DNA of 64,000 nucleotides, taken from NCBI RefSeq assembly GCF_047511655.1, contig NC_133387.1, positions 24,980,353 to 25,044,352 on the forward strand, read 5' to 3'. The notes under the pieces are model-generated. The model was not told the origin of the DNA. It made no database searches and worked only from the letters and a program-made list of their open reading frames with translations. Source of the DNA: Castor canadensis. Its lineage: Eukaryota; Chordata; Mammalia; Rodentia; Castoridae. Position 1 is the stretch's first letter, and each line of letters begins with the position of its first letter. Positions 22,325-34,639 of the stretch are shown here, in pieces. The translations under genes were made by a program, and so were the position numbers.

Positions 22325-22985
22325 ATCTGCCTTTTAACTGGTAAGTATAGTTCATTTACATTCAGTGATTACTGATACATTTGGATTTATTTCTACCATA
22401 TTTTCTTGTACTATTGATCTTACCTTTTCTATGACATTTATCACATTTTCCTTTCCTGCTTTTTATTAGATTGAGCAAGTATCACAAGTTCAATGAATTA
22501 TCACAAAATGAAGCAAACATGTAACTATCACCAGGGCCAAGAATGCAATGTTACCAACACCCTAAAAGCCTTTCTAATCAACCTCCTAATCACTAGCTCT
22601 TCCCTCTTCCTCAAGGATTACTACCATGACTTCTAGCAACCTATGTTAGGGTTTTTAGCTTTTAAGTTTGTCTTATAATCATGTAATAGTTGTACAGGGG
22701 GACATACTGTGACATTATGTACCTACAATACATCTTAGATTAACCCCTCCCTCATTCTCCGTCACCCCTCCCCTGCCCATAGTATTATCATTTGTGTCTG
22801 GCTTCCTTCCTTCAGCATTATCTTTACTCAATCACGATCTTGTGCATAGCAACAATTTATTCACCTCCCATAACAGTATTCCATTGTGTGACTATACTAC
22901 AATTTATGCATTCTACTATTAATGTTGTCCATTGAGTGTTAAATTTCAATGACTATTTTTCAAAGGTCTATTGAGAAAACAAAAC
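22325..22985 (-). mobile_element. L1 fragments, antisense
   Basis: CTTTTAACTGGTAAGTATAG and TTTACATTCAGTGATTACTG are reverse ORF2 text. GTACAGGGGGACATACTGTG and CAGTATTCCATTGTGTGACT (22700-22900) match reverse L1 3' regions. The part between about 22480 and 22655 is uncertain. Confidence 0.55.
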
Positions 22986-23520
22986 AACAAAAACTCAGAA
23001 CACCTACCATGGTTACAGTTGTACACAACTTGTGTCACCTAGGTTGAAGCTATTCCGTAATAGAGAAGTTTAGCATGTGCTTCAGCTTGATACCACAGGA
23101 ATATCACTAATTCAAGTCTATATGTTAATTCCTTGGCTTTGGGTTTCCTGGACCCAAAGAAGGAAAAGAGGGACATTCCAAACCAAACTCACAAGAAGAC
23201 AAGCCCAGGTTAACAAATTCTCAAACTTTCCTACCCAGTACGCACACAGAGTAGACAAACTTCCTTGACATTGCTATGCCACTAGGCAGACGTTTTCCTA
23301 GACCATCTTTTCAGTAACGTGGTACTTCTGAGGAACCCAGCCTTATGTAGGAGGGTAGGAAAGCCTCCTACTCCCAGGTGACTGTTGAAACTGAAGTCTC
23401 TTTGAAACCCAGAGCTTTAGCTTATGGGTTTAGTTTTCAATTCCCTCTCCATCTTTTGTCCCTGAGGATTTTCCTTACCCTTTTCACAAGTTCACCTTTG
23501 ATATTTAAAACAATGTTTAT
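22986..23520. other. Low-repeat intron sequence
   Basis: No recognised transposon or exon. The open frame at 23077-23268 has no known domain. Confidence 0.35.
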
Positions 23521-23636
23521 AGCACTGGGAGGCAGAGGGAGGAGGATGTGAGTTAAGAGGCCAGCCTAGACTACAGAGTGAGTTCGAGGCCAGCCTGGGC
23601 TACACAGCAAGACCTTACCTCAAGAATAAATTTTTT
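23521..23636 (+). repeat. B1 SINE with internal duplication
   Basis: The segment AGGCCAGCCTAGACTACAGA is repeated as AGGCCAGCCTGGGCTACACA about 30 bases later, a quasi-dimer of the B1 right part. The head is missing. Confidence 0.8.
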
Positions 23637-24166
23637 TAAGTTCATTATACATGTATCTAACATTTACCTAGGAATCTTGGATATTTATCTCCTTTATATC
23701 AAATGTAAAGTATATAACAAGTGGGGAAGGCACAGGAAGAGAAAAGCCAAAAAGACAATGAACATTTTTCTGCCTTTTATCATGGACAAAACAGGGCGCC
23801 CACAGACCCAATGTTATATACACTAAGGAGATTCTGACTAAAGAGATGTATACTAATTTACCATTCTGTCTGCTATCTGTGTTGTCTGTGACTACTGGAA
23901 GCAGTATACATACCATGGCAGATATAAACACAACTGATACTACTAGGAAGGCAGAGTCCCTTAATTAGGATGGTAGAGATTATACAGTGAGGTAAAGTCT
24001 AAAGGAGAACTGAAGTATTATGATATATCTGATAATCTCCTAATGTGCTTAATTTTCTTTTCAGTAAACTTTTGACTTTATTCTTTGTAGGAATAAAGAG
24101 GGCTTACAATAACAACTTTCCATCAACAATTTAAGTATAAACACTACTCAGCTAAAAAATATTTCA
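23637..24166. other. Unassigned intron sequence
   Basis: Nothing recognised. Confidence 0.4.
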
Positions 24167-24330
24167 GGCAGGCATGGTGATACATGCCTATAATCCCAGC
24201 ATTTGGGAAGGCAGAGGCAAAAGGATGACAAGCTCCAGGCCAGCCTCTGCTACAACACAGCAAATTCAAGGCCAGCCTAAACTACATACATAGTGAGACC
24301 CTGTCTCAAAAAACAAAACAAAAGCAAACA
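24167..24330 (+). repeat. B1 SINE, long form
   Basis: GGCATGGTGATACATGCCTA, two AGGCCAGCCT blocks, ending GAGACCCTGTCTCAAAAAAC. Confidence 0.85.
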
Positions 24331-24430
24331 TTTGGGAAAACAAATCTGGAAATAAGAAAGGCAAATAAAATTCAGACACTGGAACAATATCAACAAAAAA
24401 TACCTTTTAATGTCCCTAAAACACCCACAT

Positions 24431-24656
24431 AGGTGAGGTGCTAGTGGGTCATGCCTGTAATCCTAGCTACTTAGGAGGCAGAGATCAGGAGGATCGGTTC
24501 GAAGTCAGCCCAGGCAAATAGTTCATGAGACCCTAACTCAAAAAACCTTCAAAAAAAAAAAAAAAGAAAAGAAAAGAAAAAAGGGGGCTGGTGGAGTGGC
24601 TCAAGGTGCAGGCCCTGAATTTAAGCCCCAGTACTACAAAAGAAAAAAAAAAAAAA
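24431..24656 (+). repeat. Composite SINE, ID-deletion subfamily
   Basis: B1 unit, A-rich linker, then GGCTGGTGGAGTGGCTCAAG joined directly to GTGCAGGCCCTGAATTTAAG, so the middle of the ID unit is absent. Confidence 0.85.
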
Positions 24657-25005
24657 CATAATTCTACAAATTGTTTATTTGGCATATACTATGTATATGT
24701 ATTAAATTACAGGAAGATACAAGTATGAATTAAGAATTAAGCAAATTTATCAGGCAAGCTAAACAGACACTGTAAACTTTAAAATGAATTTTACACATAT
24801 TGTTGTGACTTCATGTATATAAAATGTCCAGAATAGGCAACTATAGGGAGAAAGAAAAACAGATTAGGGGTTGCCTAGAGAATGACTACTACAGAGTTTC
24901 TTGTTAGGACGATGGAAATGTTCTAAAAATTAGCTTATGATGACAGTTACACACTCTGAAAACACACAACTACTCACTGAATTGTATGGTTTAAATAAAT
25001 GAACT
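24657..25005. other. Unassigned intron sequence
   Basis: AT-rich; nothing recognised. Confidence 0.4.
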
Positions 25006-25160
25006 TGGTGGTTCACACCTATAATCCTAGCAACTTGGAAGGATATGGTTCAAGGCCAGCCCAGGCAAACAGTTTGCAAGACCCTATCTCCAAAATACAC
25101 TGGAGGTAGAGTGCCCGCTTTGCAAGCATGAAGCCGAGTTCAAATTCCAGTCCCACAATA
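25006..25160 (+). repeat. Composite SINE, internally shortened
   Basis: TGGTGGTTCACACCTATAAT, then CTCCAAAATACACTGGAGGT and GAGTTCAAATTCCAGTCCCA. Confidence 0.8.
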
Positions 25161-25949
25161 AATAAATAGACTTTATAGCATGAAATATCTCATTAAAGCT
25201 ACTTTTTAAAAGTAAAGATGTCTATTTTTGAGAAGCTAGAACGTTCTACAAGAAGAGAAAATCAGTCTTCAGATCTTTTATTGTTCAAACTGAGCATTAG
25301 TGTTGTCCTAAACAAACAAGCCTTACCCAGACCCCAGACGCTCCTTCAAAGTTAGAGCTTTTTCATATGGAGATCAATCCAAACCAGGTTAGGTTACAAT
25401 GTTTTTCAAGTTGAGCTTCTTCAGGATCTTGTTAATTAAAAACAACAACCTCAAGATAGCATAGGGCTTTAAAAATCAGCTCATGATTGCTAAAATTCAC
25501 ACTTGGAACAATGTTTTCTACTCACATAATATAGGGACTGTGAAATAAGTAGAAATAGTATTATTATGCACCCAATCATGTAAGACTAAAAACTCATCCT
25601 GCTCTATCACACACAGCTTACACCCCCAGCACAAGCAAAGGAATATGTTACCACATTCCATCAATTCCATCATCAGAAAGATACTGACTATACCTACAGC
25701 AGGTTACTGTAACAACACAATTTTGTGAGCAACTTTTCACTTTTGCTTTCATCCTTCCAGTTTTTCCGGCCAAAGACTGAGCAAATAAAATTGCTCTGTT
25801 TCTTTCGAACACTCATAGAATATATTTACATATCCTGTTTGCTCTACTCTCAAGATATACAAAGAATCCAATCACTTCTCCCATCTTCACAGATATCATT
25901 TGGTCCAAAGTACCATCATCCTTATCTAGGTATTGCAAGAAGCTCCTAC
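25161..25949. other. Unassigned intron sequence
   Basis: Nothing recognised. The open frame 25725-26090 runs into L2-derived sequence. Confidence 0.4.
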
Positions 25950-26300
25950 GTGGTCTCCTTGCCTCCTTCAGCCTATTCTCAACCCTGCAGCCAGAATGAT
26001 CATGTTAAAACCGAAGTCAGATCATGTGACTCTCTGCTCAAAATCTTTCAGCAGTTTCCTATCTCATTTACAGCAAAAGCCAATGCCTAAAATCCTTAAC
26101 ATGACCTATTAAGACCATATAGGATATCTAATTCCATGCTACCTGCTAGCCTTATCTCCGCCTCACTTACTCTACTCCAGCCATACTTGTCTCCTTGGTC
26201 CTTGCTAGTCCTTAAAAGTGCCTGGCATACTTCCCCATATACTCCCTAAGAACCTTTTGCTTGTCATACTCTCTGATGAACTTTACTCTCATAAAAAAGA
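25950..26300 (+). mobile_element. L2 LINE relic
   Basis: CAGATCATGTGACTCTCTGC, AGCAAAAGCCAATGCCTAAA and CAGCCATACTTGTCTCCTTG are typical of the L2 3' region. Confidence 0.7.
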
Positions 26301-27079
26301 AAAAAAGCAGCAGCTCTTTTAAGGTTCAGCCATTCACCTACGTCAATCTCTTCACTTCTTAGTTACTACCATCTATCAAATTTCTCTCACATTCCAGTCA
26401 TCTTAAATTCCACCATCAATCTGAGTTTATTAGATAATAAAGTAGAAACTGTTGGTGGGGCTTCTGAGAAAGCACTGTTTTGCCTTTTGCCCTTCCTCCT
26501 TCCTGCTGCATATAATGGAGGGAATACTCCCTTGAGTTCCAGCAGCCTTCTTGAACCGTGAAAGTGTCCCTAATGATGGAAACAACACACTAAGAATGAT
26601 GGAGCCAAATGACAGGCATCTGGGTCTCTCATCTTTATGAAGCCACCATACCAGTCTTATCATGTTTACTCTACATTGCTTTTATAAATAAAACACACAA
26701 TACATGCTGAGTGTTACAATTAGAACTAACCACGTATATAACTTACTCAAACTAGAACATAAAAATACTGTAAGTCCTATAAAACATGTGAAAGATGATT
26801 TTCTATGAATAACTGCATATTTTAGGAGAAACCCACATATACATATAAATCAGTTACTGGGGATTACTGTTAAATGCAGTTGAATTTAGTGCTAAGTATA
26901 GTTTTTTTTAGTGTGTTCTGTCCAAGGCGTTCATACAAGAAGAAACTGGATACATATTGAGTAGGAGTCTCTGTCATACTGGAGATTTCAACAATCCATG
27001 CTGAATTATGGATAACCCATGAAGACCTTAGCCTTGGGTCCCTTGATCTCATCTTCAATGATGTTCTCTACCATTCTAC
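26301..27079. other. Unassigned intron sequence
   Basis: Nothing recognised. Confidence 0.4.
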
Positions 27080-27890
27080 CTCAACTAAGCACTTCCAAGG
27101 TCACACTCCAGATCTTCATAGAAATTGTTCCATCTCCAAAATGGCAAATTTGGATATCCTGCTCTCTGACTTCTCCTTTTAGCTTGCTTGTTTAACTACC
27201 TACACTGTGATCTCACTGAATTTAGGTCACAGACCCTTTTGCTTTCAATCTCTTGGCCTTGGCTATCTCCTTTTTTTCTTTTCCTTCTTATCCATAATTT
27301 CTTACCCTTATATTCCATGAATCATCTTCATCCCTCCCTCCAGTGCTGGGGATTGAGCCCAGGACGCTGTACATACTAGGTAAGGCTCTACCACTGAGCT
27401 CTATACCAAGCCCTACAAATCAATCATTTTAATAATACTTTACATCCTCTAAGCTCCTCTATTTCAGTTTTCCAATTTGCTTACCAGTCATCTCCATTTA
27501 GATTTTCCAGAGACCCCTCAAACTCAACATGTCTAAAATTAAGATCTCTTTTTACCACTTTTTGCTTTACCTTCTATGTTGGTTAACTGGTATGACCACC
27601 CACTCAAACACTGGAGAACTGGACATAGCTGTCTTCCCTCTCTTTTACTCCTCTCCACAAAAACCAGGACCTGATCCAACATCTGGGGTAACTCTAAAAG
27701 AATCCATCTACATTTTTCCAGGCTTCCATATCCGAAACTGATTACTAATCACTCTTTCTACACAAGGTACTGACTATTCTTCCTGCTTCTACCTGGATGC
27801 ATTCTCCCATTTTCTGTTCTGCCTTTAAAGTAATCTTTCTAAAATGTAAATCTGACCCTCGCACTCTCCTGTAAGACACAAAGGAAAGTT
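27080..27890 (+). mobile_element. L2 LINE relic, interrupted by ID
   Basis: ACCCCTCAAACTCAACATGT, TTTCCAGGCTTCCATATCCG-like text and AATCTGACCCTCGCACTCTC are L2 hallmarks. A minus ID at 27338-27412 (GCTGGGGATTGAGCCCAGGA) is nested in it. Confidence 0.65.
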
Positions 27891-28089
27891 TCAGGAACCA
27901 GGGCAGTCCAAGGGAGTACAGAAATTAAAGTTGCCAGGACATTTTCTGGCCTCTCATTTCTCAGCGCACTACTAACTTTACTCCCTTTGGCTACTTCAAC
28001 TCTCCAGGACACCAGAGCTCAAAGGTAATCTCAGAAATAAATAAAATTTGATAAATGTAAATAGATTGCATTATTATTCAAAATATCCA

Positions 28090-28415
28090 ATGTTCCTTCC
28101 TGGTGGAGAGCTAGGCATCCCTGAACAGTTGATGTCAGCTTGCCCATGGACTTGTTTTAGCCAATGAATTGTTAAGAAATAAGAGGAAATGGCCTATCTC
28201 ACTTCCGATCAACTTTCAGAGCAGTGGCATGATTCTTCCATACCTCATTTCCCTCTACCACAAAACAAATGTCTTGGATAGAAAGTGTAGCTCTAGCCTA
28301 AGTCCTGTAACAAAGCTATACGATAGATATGCAGCCTCAGCAAAAAATAAACCCTTGTTATTGTAAGTCAGTGAAATTTGGGGAGTGCTTGTTACTACAA
28401 CATAACCAACACTAA
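28090..28415 (+). mobile_element. MaLR-like LTR relic
   Basis: The end AAACCCTTGTTATTGTAAGT ... GTTACTACAACATAACC resembles the 3' end of MLT-type LTRs. No genes. Left edge uncertain. Confidence 0.4.
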
Positions 28416-28439
28416 AATTACTTATATAGTATGTTATAA

Positions 28440-28660
28440 GGAAGGACTCTAACTGGCTTGGTTTTGATCACTGCTTTAAAAACTTCAGCGACACTCCTGT
28501 ACTTCCTAGAATTCAAATTTTAATGCATATAAAGTCCTTTCTGATATGGTGCCACTAATCTCTCTGACCTCATTTCTTAGGACTCCCCTTTATGTTCCCT
28601 ATTCTAATCATACTGGATTATTCTAAAGTTTCTTAACACAGCACATTGGCCTTTACCCTC
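28440..28660 (+). mobile_element. L2 LINE relic
   Basis: AAGTCCTTTCTGATATGGTG and TCTGACCTCATTTCTTAGGA match the L2 3' part. Confidence 0.6.
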
Positions 28661-29202
28661 GATTAATTACATGGTGTTCATGGTAAAAAGGAATGTTGTT
28701 CTTTCAATCTCACCCCAATCTATCTACGATGTCTACTATCCCTTTTAAGAATCCATGTGGAGGCTCAGATAAACCTACCCCACTATTCAAAATTGGTTCC
28801 TCTTTCCTCAGTACCATCACAGGATTTTCAACATCTTCTCGGCCCTTATCTTGCTATATAGTAAATATTTACATAAATACATATCTCTGCATCTATATTA
28901 GGACCTCCTTGAAAGCAGAGCCCATGTCTCATTCATCTGTGTGTATGTGTATGCCTCATGCTTGCTACACAGACACTCTACCACTTGAGCTGCTCCACCA
29001 GCATTCTTTGGAGTCCAAACATCTAACACTGTGCCTGGCATATAACAGAAGATCGATATGAAAAGTTCATTACTTATGAAAAGTGCTAGTACACAGTCTT
29101 TTTTCCAGTAAAGTTGTATATAAAAATATAAAAGACAGGCCCTTTTATTCTATTAAAAGATATTATAGAAAATTTAATCTATTCAACTTTTATTTTGCTT
29201 CT
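28661..29202. other. Unassigned intron sequence
   Basis: Weak ID-like remnant near 28955-29005 (TCTACCACTTGAGCTGCTCC, minus). The open frame 28693-29061 has no recognisable domain. Confidence 0.35.
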
Positions 29203-29286
29203 ACTCTTTTTTTGTACTGGGATTTGAACTCAGAGCCTCATGGGTGCAAGGTAGGCACTCTACCACTTAAACCACACCCACAGGCC
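29203..29286 (-). repeat. ID SINE
   Basis: TGTACTGGGATTTGAACTCA and CACTCTACCACTTAAACCAC. Confidence 0.85.
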
Positions 29287-29322
29287 CATCTTTCATTTCT
29301 TTAGCAAGAATAATTTTAGGAT

Positions 29323-29895
29323 CCAGTGCAGTGATGCACATCTGTAATCCTAGCTACCTGGGAGGCAAAGATCAGGAGGACTGAGGTTTAAGGCTAACTG
29401 GGGCAGAAAGTTAGCAAGATCCTGTCTCAACCAACAAGTCAGATGTGCTGCCATGTGCCTATGGTACTAACTACACAGGAGGCAGTAGGTAGGAGGATAG
29501 CAGTCTAGGCCAGTCCAGACAAAAACACAAGACTCTAAAAAATAACTAAAGCAAAAGGGGCTTAGAGCATGGCTCAAGTGGTATAGCAACTGCCTAGCAA
29601 GTGTGAGGCCCTGAGTTCAATCCCCAGCACCACCAAAACAATCATTTTATAAGACTGGGAGTGTGACTCAAGCAGTTAAGCACTTACCTAGCATATGTGA
29701 GGCCCTGGGTTCAATCTCCAGTACCAAAAAAAGGAAAAATCTAAACAAACTAAAATAAAAAATATAAGAATAATTTTACATCTGGGCAAGGTAGTTCATA
29801 CTTATAATTCTAGCACTGAAGAGTTTGAGGCAAGAGGATCACAAGTTTGAGATAAGTCACATAGTGTGACTCTGTCTGAAAACAACAAAAAAAGA
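29323..29895 (+). repeat. SINE cluster: composite, ID, B1
   Basis: Composite at 29323-29635 (three units, ending GAGTTCAATCCCCAGCACCA), ID at 29653-29740 (GACTCAAGCAGTTAAGCACT), and B1 at 29782-29895 (GCAAGGTAGTTCATACTTAT). All are in plus orientation. Confidence 0.8.
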
Positions 29896-30314
29896 TAATT
29901 TTATATACCAGAAAGAGCAGAACACACATGGTTTACAGTAAACTGAAGCATGAGGTAAGGGAAAGGATAATAAAAGAGCATCCAGTAGCTTATACTGCAT
30001 CCAAATCTCCTGGCCCAAAAAAATTACCCTAAAATATAGAGGTTTCTGCTATCTCAAGAGAAGCCAGAAGACTAGGAATAAGAAAATTCAATTTTAATGT
30101 TCTCAGTTTCAAAAACAGAGACTAGATTCTTGAAGACAGATTAGAATTTCAGAAGGATTCTCAGAAAATCCTACATTTGCCTATCGTAGAACAGAGAAGG
30201 GTTATAAAGAACACCAGGAAGTCAGAATGGATTTACTAAGAAAAAAATCATGCTAACCTAATTTTGCTTTTGTGACAAAATTATGAGACTAAGAGATTAA
30301 AGAAATAATAGAGT
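29896..30314. other. Unassigned intron sequence
   Basis: Nothing recognised. Confidence 0.4.
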
Positions 30315-30415
30315 AAGTGCTGGTGCAATGACTCAAATGGTAGACAACCTGCTTAACAAGTGTAAGGCCCTGAGTTCAAATCCCAGTATAGGGGAAAAAA
30401 AAAAGAAAAAAGAAA
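30315..30415 (+). repeat. ID SINE
   Basis: GTGCTGGTGCAATGACTCAA and TGAGTTCAAATCCCAGTATA with an A-rich tail. Confidence 0.85.
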
Positions 30416-30591
30416 TAAGAGTAGTTCAGTTACTTATTGTTTAAGTCAAGATAAAGTTTCTTATGCTACTTAGGTGATAGATTCATAACTGGGTTAACAA
30501 TTATCCTCATTATTAATGGATGGCGTCATAATAATCTGAAAGAAATCATCTAATGGTTGCCATAGGGAACACCTTGAAGACTTAAATGGTA

Positions 30592-30740
30592 GTCAGGCAT
30601 GGTTGTACACGCCTGTAATCCCAACACTTGGAAAGCCAAGGCAGGAGGATTATGAGTTCAAGACCAGCCTAGGATACATATAGCAAGTTCTACAACAGCC
30701 TCAGCTATATAGCAAGACCCTGACTCAAAAAAAGAAAAAT
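30592..30740 (+). repeat. B1 SINE, long form
   Basis: CAGGCATGGTTGTACACGCC to AGCAAGACCCTGACTCAAAA. Confidence 0.85.
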
Positions 30741-30756
30741 TACAGTAGTTTATAAT

Positions 30757-30957
30757 TTTTTTTTTTTTTTTTGTAGTACTGGGGCTTGAACTCAGGGCCT
30801 ACACCTGGAGCCACTCCACCAGCTCTATTTTTTGTGTGAAGGGTCTTCCAAGATAGGGTCTCACGAACTATTTGCCCAGGCTTGCTTAGAACTGCAATCC
30901 TCCTGATCCCTGCCTCCTGAGTGGCTATGATTACAGGCATAGGCCACCCATGCCTGG
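30757..30957 (-). repeat. Composite SINE, ID-deletion subfamily
   Basis: GGGGCTTGAACTCAGGGCCT runs directly into ACACCTGGAGCCACTCCACC, the reverse of the deleted ID form. It faces the preceding plus B1 as an inverted pair. Confidence 0.85.
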
Positions 30958-31176
30958 TGGTAGTTTATAAATTTTTGCTGGTGACATAAACCTATTTATG
31001 AAGAACAGATAATAGCACCTGAGACATAACTTTAAAAATCACATCTAAACAAGTCAAAATAGTGGGCTGAAAATACAAAACACAATTTATTAAGGATAAA
31101 TGTACCATTTATCTAAAAAATGTATACAACTGGTAACAAATCAATTTTAGCATTTATTGATGAAATAAGAGTTTAG

Positions 31177-31324
31177 TTTGAGCTAGGCATGATGGCATAT
31201 GATTGTAATACCAGCCCTCAGGAGGCAGAAGCAGGAGGATTGTGAGTTTGAGATCAGCCTGGGCTACACTGAGAGTTTGAGGCCAAGCTGAGCTACACAC
31301 TATGACCATGTCTCAAAAACAAAG
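31177..31324 (+). repeat. B1 SINE, long form
   Basis: CTAGGCATGATGGCATATGA to GACCATGTCTCAAAAACAAA, with a repeated GAGTTTGAG block. Confidence 0.8.
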
Positions 31325-31812
31325 AGTTCTGTTAACTGTATGATCAAGACGAACCCTCAGGATGAGGTGTCAGCTTAAAAAGCCAATACAAATCAGTTAA
31401 ATAATAATATAGTGACCTGAACAAGGAGGAAAGTTACAAATGGTCAGGTAACCTCTTGGGAATTATCATTTGGAATAGGACCTCCTAAAAGTGACACTGA
31501 GGATAGATCCAGAAGAGGATTATCTTGATAGTGGTAATGGGCCTCCTTCCATGGAGAACAGATCTGGGGTAGGAAAAGTAGTACCAGAGCTATTTCCAAA
31601 GTCTTTTATACTCCGAGGCGTATACTCTTTATAAGCTCAGTTCCAAGCTTTGCATATCATAAATGCTCAACTATATAAAGATTAAGATCAACTAACCTGT
31701 TTATGATTAAGCCAACAAAGTTATACAAGAGTATCTGTTGTGATCTGAATGACAACTCAACAAAACTGTAAGGTAGGAGGAAGGAATTCACACCAAAGTA
31801 AAAAATTTAGAG
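31325..31812. other. Unassigned intron sequence
   Basis: Nothing recognised. Confidence 0.4.
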
Positions 31813-31920
31813 TCAGACAAGGTGGTACATGCCTGTAATTCCACCATTAGGTAGGCAGAGGCAGGAAGATCAGATCTAGGCCAAACACAAGGAGACCCTG
31901 TCTCAAGTTTAAAAAAAAAG
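31813..31920 (+). repeat. B1 SINE
   Basis: CAGACAAGGTGGTACATGCC to AGACCCTGTCTCAAGTTTAA. Confidence 0.8.
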
Positions 31921-32021
31921 TAAAAGCGTTAAGCCTTAACTGGAACAATCTAAGTGGGAAACCTGGGACAGATACACAGACACACACACATACACACACA
32001 AAACTTTAAAATTCAGAATTT

Positions 32022-32106
32022 CTGGGGTTAGGGATGTAGTTTAGTGATAGAGCACTTGCATAGCATGTGCAAGGCTCTGGGTTCAATCCCTAATACTACA
32101 GAAAGT
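32022..32106 (+). repeat. ID SINE (older form)
   Basis: GTAGTTTAGTGATAGAGCAC and GGGTTCAATCCCTAATACTA; almost no A tail. Confidence 0.8.
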
Positions 32107-32489
32107 AGAATTTCTGCCTTATATCAGAGGATATTCTTGACCATATCCATATTACTACTTACATTTTAGTTCCTTTTGTAAATACTGCCCCACAATACAA
32201 AGTCATTAGTTTCCTATTTCCTTTACCAAGAGAAAACAGACTGAGGGAAGTTATTTACAGAGCACCAAGATCACAACAATGGTGAACCTTGCATAAGAAC
32301 CTTAAACTTCCCACTCACAAACCCTTAGTAAAAACCCATTAGACTGGGGAAGTAGTAAGCAAGCTACAGTACTTAGCAACTCAACCTCAGTTTGGTAATT
32401 ACTTTGGTTTCACTTTTATTACCGTCTTCCAGCTAATCAATCTCTAAATCCACAAAAATTAAACTTGCATTAAGACCATAAAATTTATA
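32107..32489. other. Low-repeat intron sequence
   Basis: Nothing recognised. It leads into the exon-like block at 32490-32760. Confidence 0.35.
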
Positions 32490-32760
32490 GAAAAACTTTA
32501 TTTCTTAAAAGCTCAAAGGCTAAAACAAAAAAAGTAATATTTGAGAGTAAAAATCTGTCTCTCTTGTGCTGCTTAAGGAGTAGCACTGGTGCTACTGGTT
32601 CCACCATAAACCAAAAGTCAGCCATCACGATACATCAGATACACACTACGCTGTTTCTCCAGAAACCTAGGTAGCTTCCTTTTTGTAGGAGAGCAGAGCT
32701 GCAACACTGCTAGAAGGCAGCGGGAAAAAGGTAGAAGCACATCGAAGATAATTTTGTTTC
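32490..32760 (-). other. Exon-like block with AATAAA, unidentified
   Basis: Non-repeat sequence of balanced composition. The minus strand carries AATAAA at 32502-32497, in the same direction as AHCYL2. One minus frame reads KLPRFLEKQRSVYLMYRDG then a stop then LLVYGGTSSTSATP, which looks protein-like but is not recognised. No A tract follows the signal, so a retrocopy is not demonstrated. Confidence 0.22.
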
Positions 32761-33623
32761 ATATTCATGTTAAAACATGACATAAATGTCCCCAAAGCCT
32801 AGAAGATTGGAATAGCTCAGGTCCCAAAAATGTCCAAAGAGCAGGTACACCATGATTTTAAAATAGGAAAATGCTAGTCCCTTCTAGTTGAAAATATAAT
32901 AAAGGAATGCCCTCAAGTGCCCACGCGCCAACTTCCTTCCCAAGGAAACTCATTTACATTATAATGGTTGCCAAGGTTACTTTAATTCCATCACAACTCC
33001 TTTCTCCAGTTGCTAATCTGGAGCCTGGGTGGTACCAGTTAACAACCAAAAACCTTAATTGAGGCTAACTCAAAACAGCCTACGCAAAAGTTCACGACCT
33101 ACAAAAGGATTTTGTTATAGCAACAAATATTGTGGAAAGGTACAGACTGTTGTTTCCTATGCTCCATTCTACCTATGGTTTTACTGTTGTCTCAGGGAGC
33201 TCTCTAGGAGTCAGTTTCTTGAGGGAAAAGCAAGATAAATAACAAATTTTCTGAAGGATAATGTATCAAAGAAGTGACTGCTTTATTCCAAGTATTTAGT
33301 ATTCCAAGCTTTAAGAATATTATCCAAATAAAGTTGGTATTATTTTCCAAGAATGATAGTACACAGGTAGTACTGGCTACACCAGTAATACCTAATCAGA
33401 CATAAATAATGATAGACTATTCTGTATTGAAGCAACACCCAAACAGAACATAGAGTAACAGGAAAAAGTGAAAGAAAGAATTAAGACAAAAAAATTAAAA
33501 ATAGAGCAATATTTAAGAACCATGAGTCCAAACATTCACATTAAGTATAGTCAGATTCACACACATACATCATATCTATATTCCAATGATGATTTGTTGT
33601 GAGAAATCTTATTTATTCCCAGA
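32761..33623. other. Low-repeat intron sequence
   Basis: With 32107-32760 this forms about 1.5 kb without a recognised SINE, unusual here and a candidate for constraint. Confidence 0.3.
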
Positions 33624-33892
33624 TGATGGTTCTAGGCCAGCCAGGCAAAAAGTTAACAAGATCCCATCTCAACAAATAAACCAGACGTGGTAGTGCATGC
33701 CTGTGACCCAAGCTACAGGCAGGTGATAGGTAGAAGGAACTCAGACCTAATCTGGGCCTGGGCAAAAGACACAAGACCCTATCCAAAAAATAAGGCAAAA
33801 AAGGGCAGCTCAACTGGTAGAGCACCTGCCTAGCAATCACCTAGTCCTGAGTTCAAAACCTCAGTACCACCACCAAAAAAAAAAAAAAAAAG
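33624..33892 (+). repeat. Composite SINE
   Basis: B1-like units (TGGTAGTGCATGCCTGTGAC), then AGGGCAGCTCAACTGGTAGA and GAGTTCAAAACCTCAGTACC, with an 18-A tail. Confidence 0.8.
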
Positions 33893-34057
33893 TGGAGGGG
33901 GTGAGGGAGTGAGACCCAGGTAATGGTCTGCTAGTTTTTGCACACATACATTTTTGCTGTTTATTATCTCTTATCCCCACACCCATCACTGCCAAAGGAG
34001 GCAATCACCATAATGTGTTGCATGCAACCTATGCAATGTGTTTTACTTACATACTTT

Positions 34058-34350
34058 TTTGGGGGCAGTATTCAGTTTGAGCTCAGAGCAAATGCATCTA
34101 GCTCTTTCTGCTTTTAGGTTATTTTTTCAGATAGGGCCTCCTGTTTTTGTCCAAGGTCTGGCCTTATAACTTGACCCTCTTACCTATAACTCCTACTTAG
34201 GTGGGATTACAGACATGAAGCACCATGTCCAGCTTGTTTTTTGAGACTGGGTCTAACTTTTTACCTGAGCTGGTTTTGAACCACAATCCTCCTAATCTCC
34301 ACCTCTGATTATCTGGGATTACAGTCATCAACCAACACACTCAATCCTAC
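34058..34350 (-). repeat. Composite SINE
   Basis: Two reverse B1-like units (AACTCCTACTTAGGTGGGAT; CCACCTCTGATTATCTGGGA) after a degraded ID unit. Confidence 0.7.
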
Positions 34351-34394
34351 TTACATACATTTTTTTAAGCCACATAAATACTACTGTGTTTTGT

Positions 34395-34505
34395 TTTGAG
34401 ACAGTGTCTCACTAAGTGGCCTCAAACTACTCACTGTGTAGCACAGTGATCCTTCTATCTGAGCCTTCTGAGTGCTGGGATTATAGATGTGTCACCACAC
34501 TGGGC
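34395..34505 (-). repeat. B1 SINE
   Basis: TTTTGAGACAGTGTCTCACT to GTGTCACCACACTGGGC. Confidence 0.8.
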
Positions 34506-34639
34506 TATAAATGCTACTGTGTTACATACCTCATATAAGAGCCATGACACTGATCCATCGGTGTTGCCATGTACACATCTAATTCATTACTTCAAATTTT
34601 CTGATGGTACTTTATGGTATAAATCTATGATTTGATTTT

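Noticed and set aside
25725..26090. 121-codon plus open frame
   Set aside because: The second half is L2 LINE-derived; the first half has no protein-like features.
28693..29061. 122-codon plus open frame
   Set aside because: Old-repeat and ID-remnant sequence without recognisable protein similarity.
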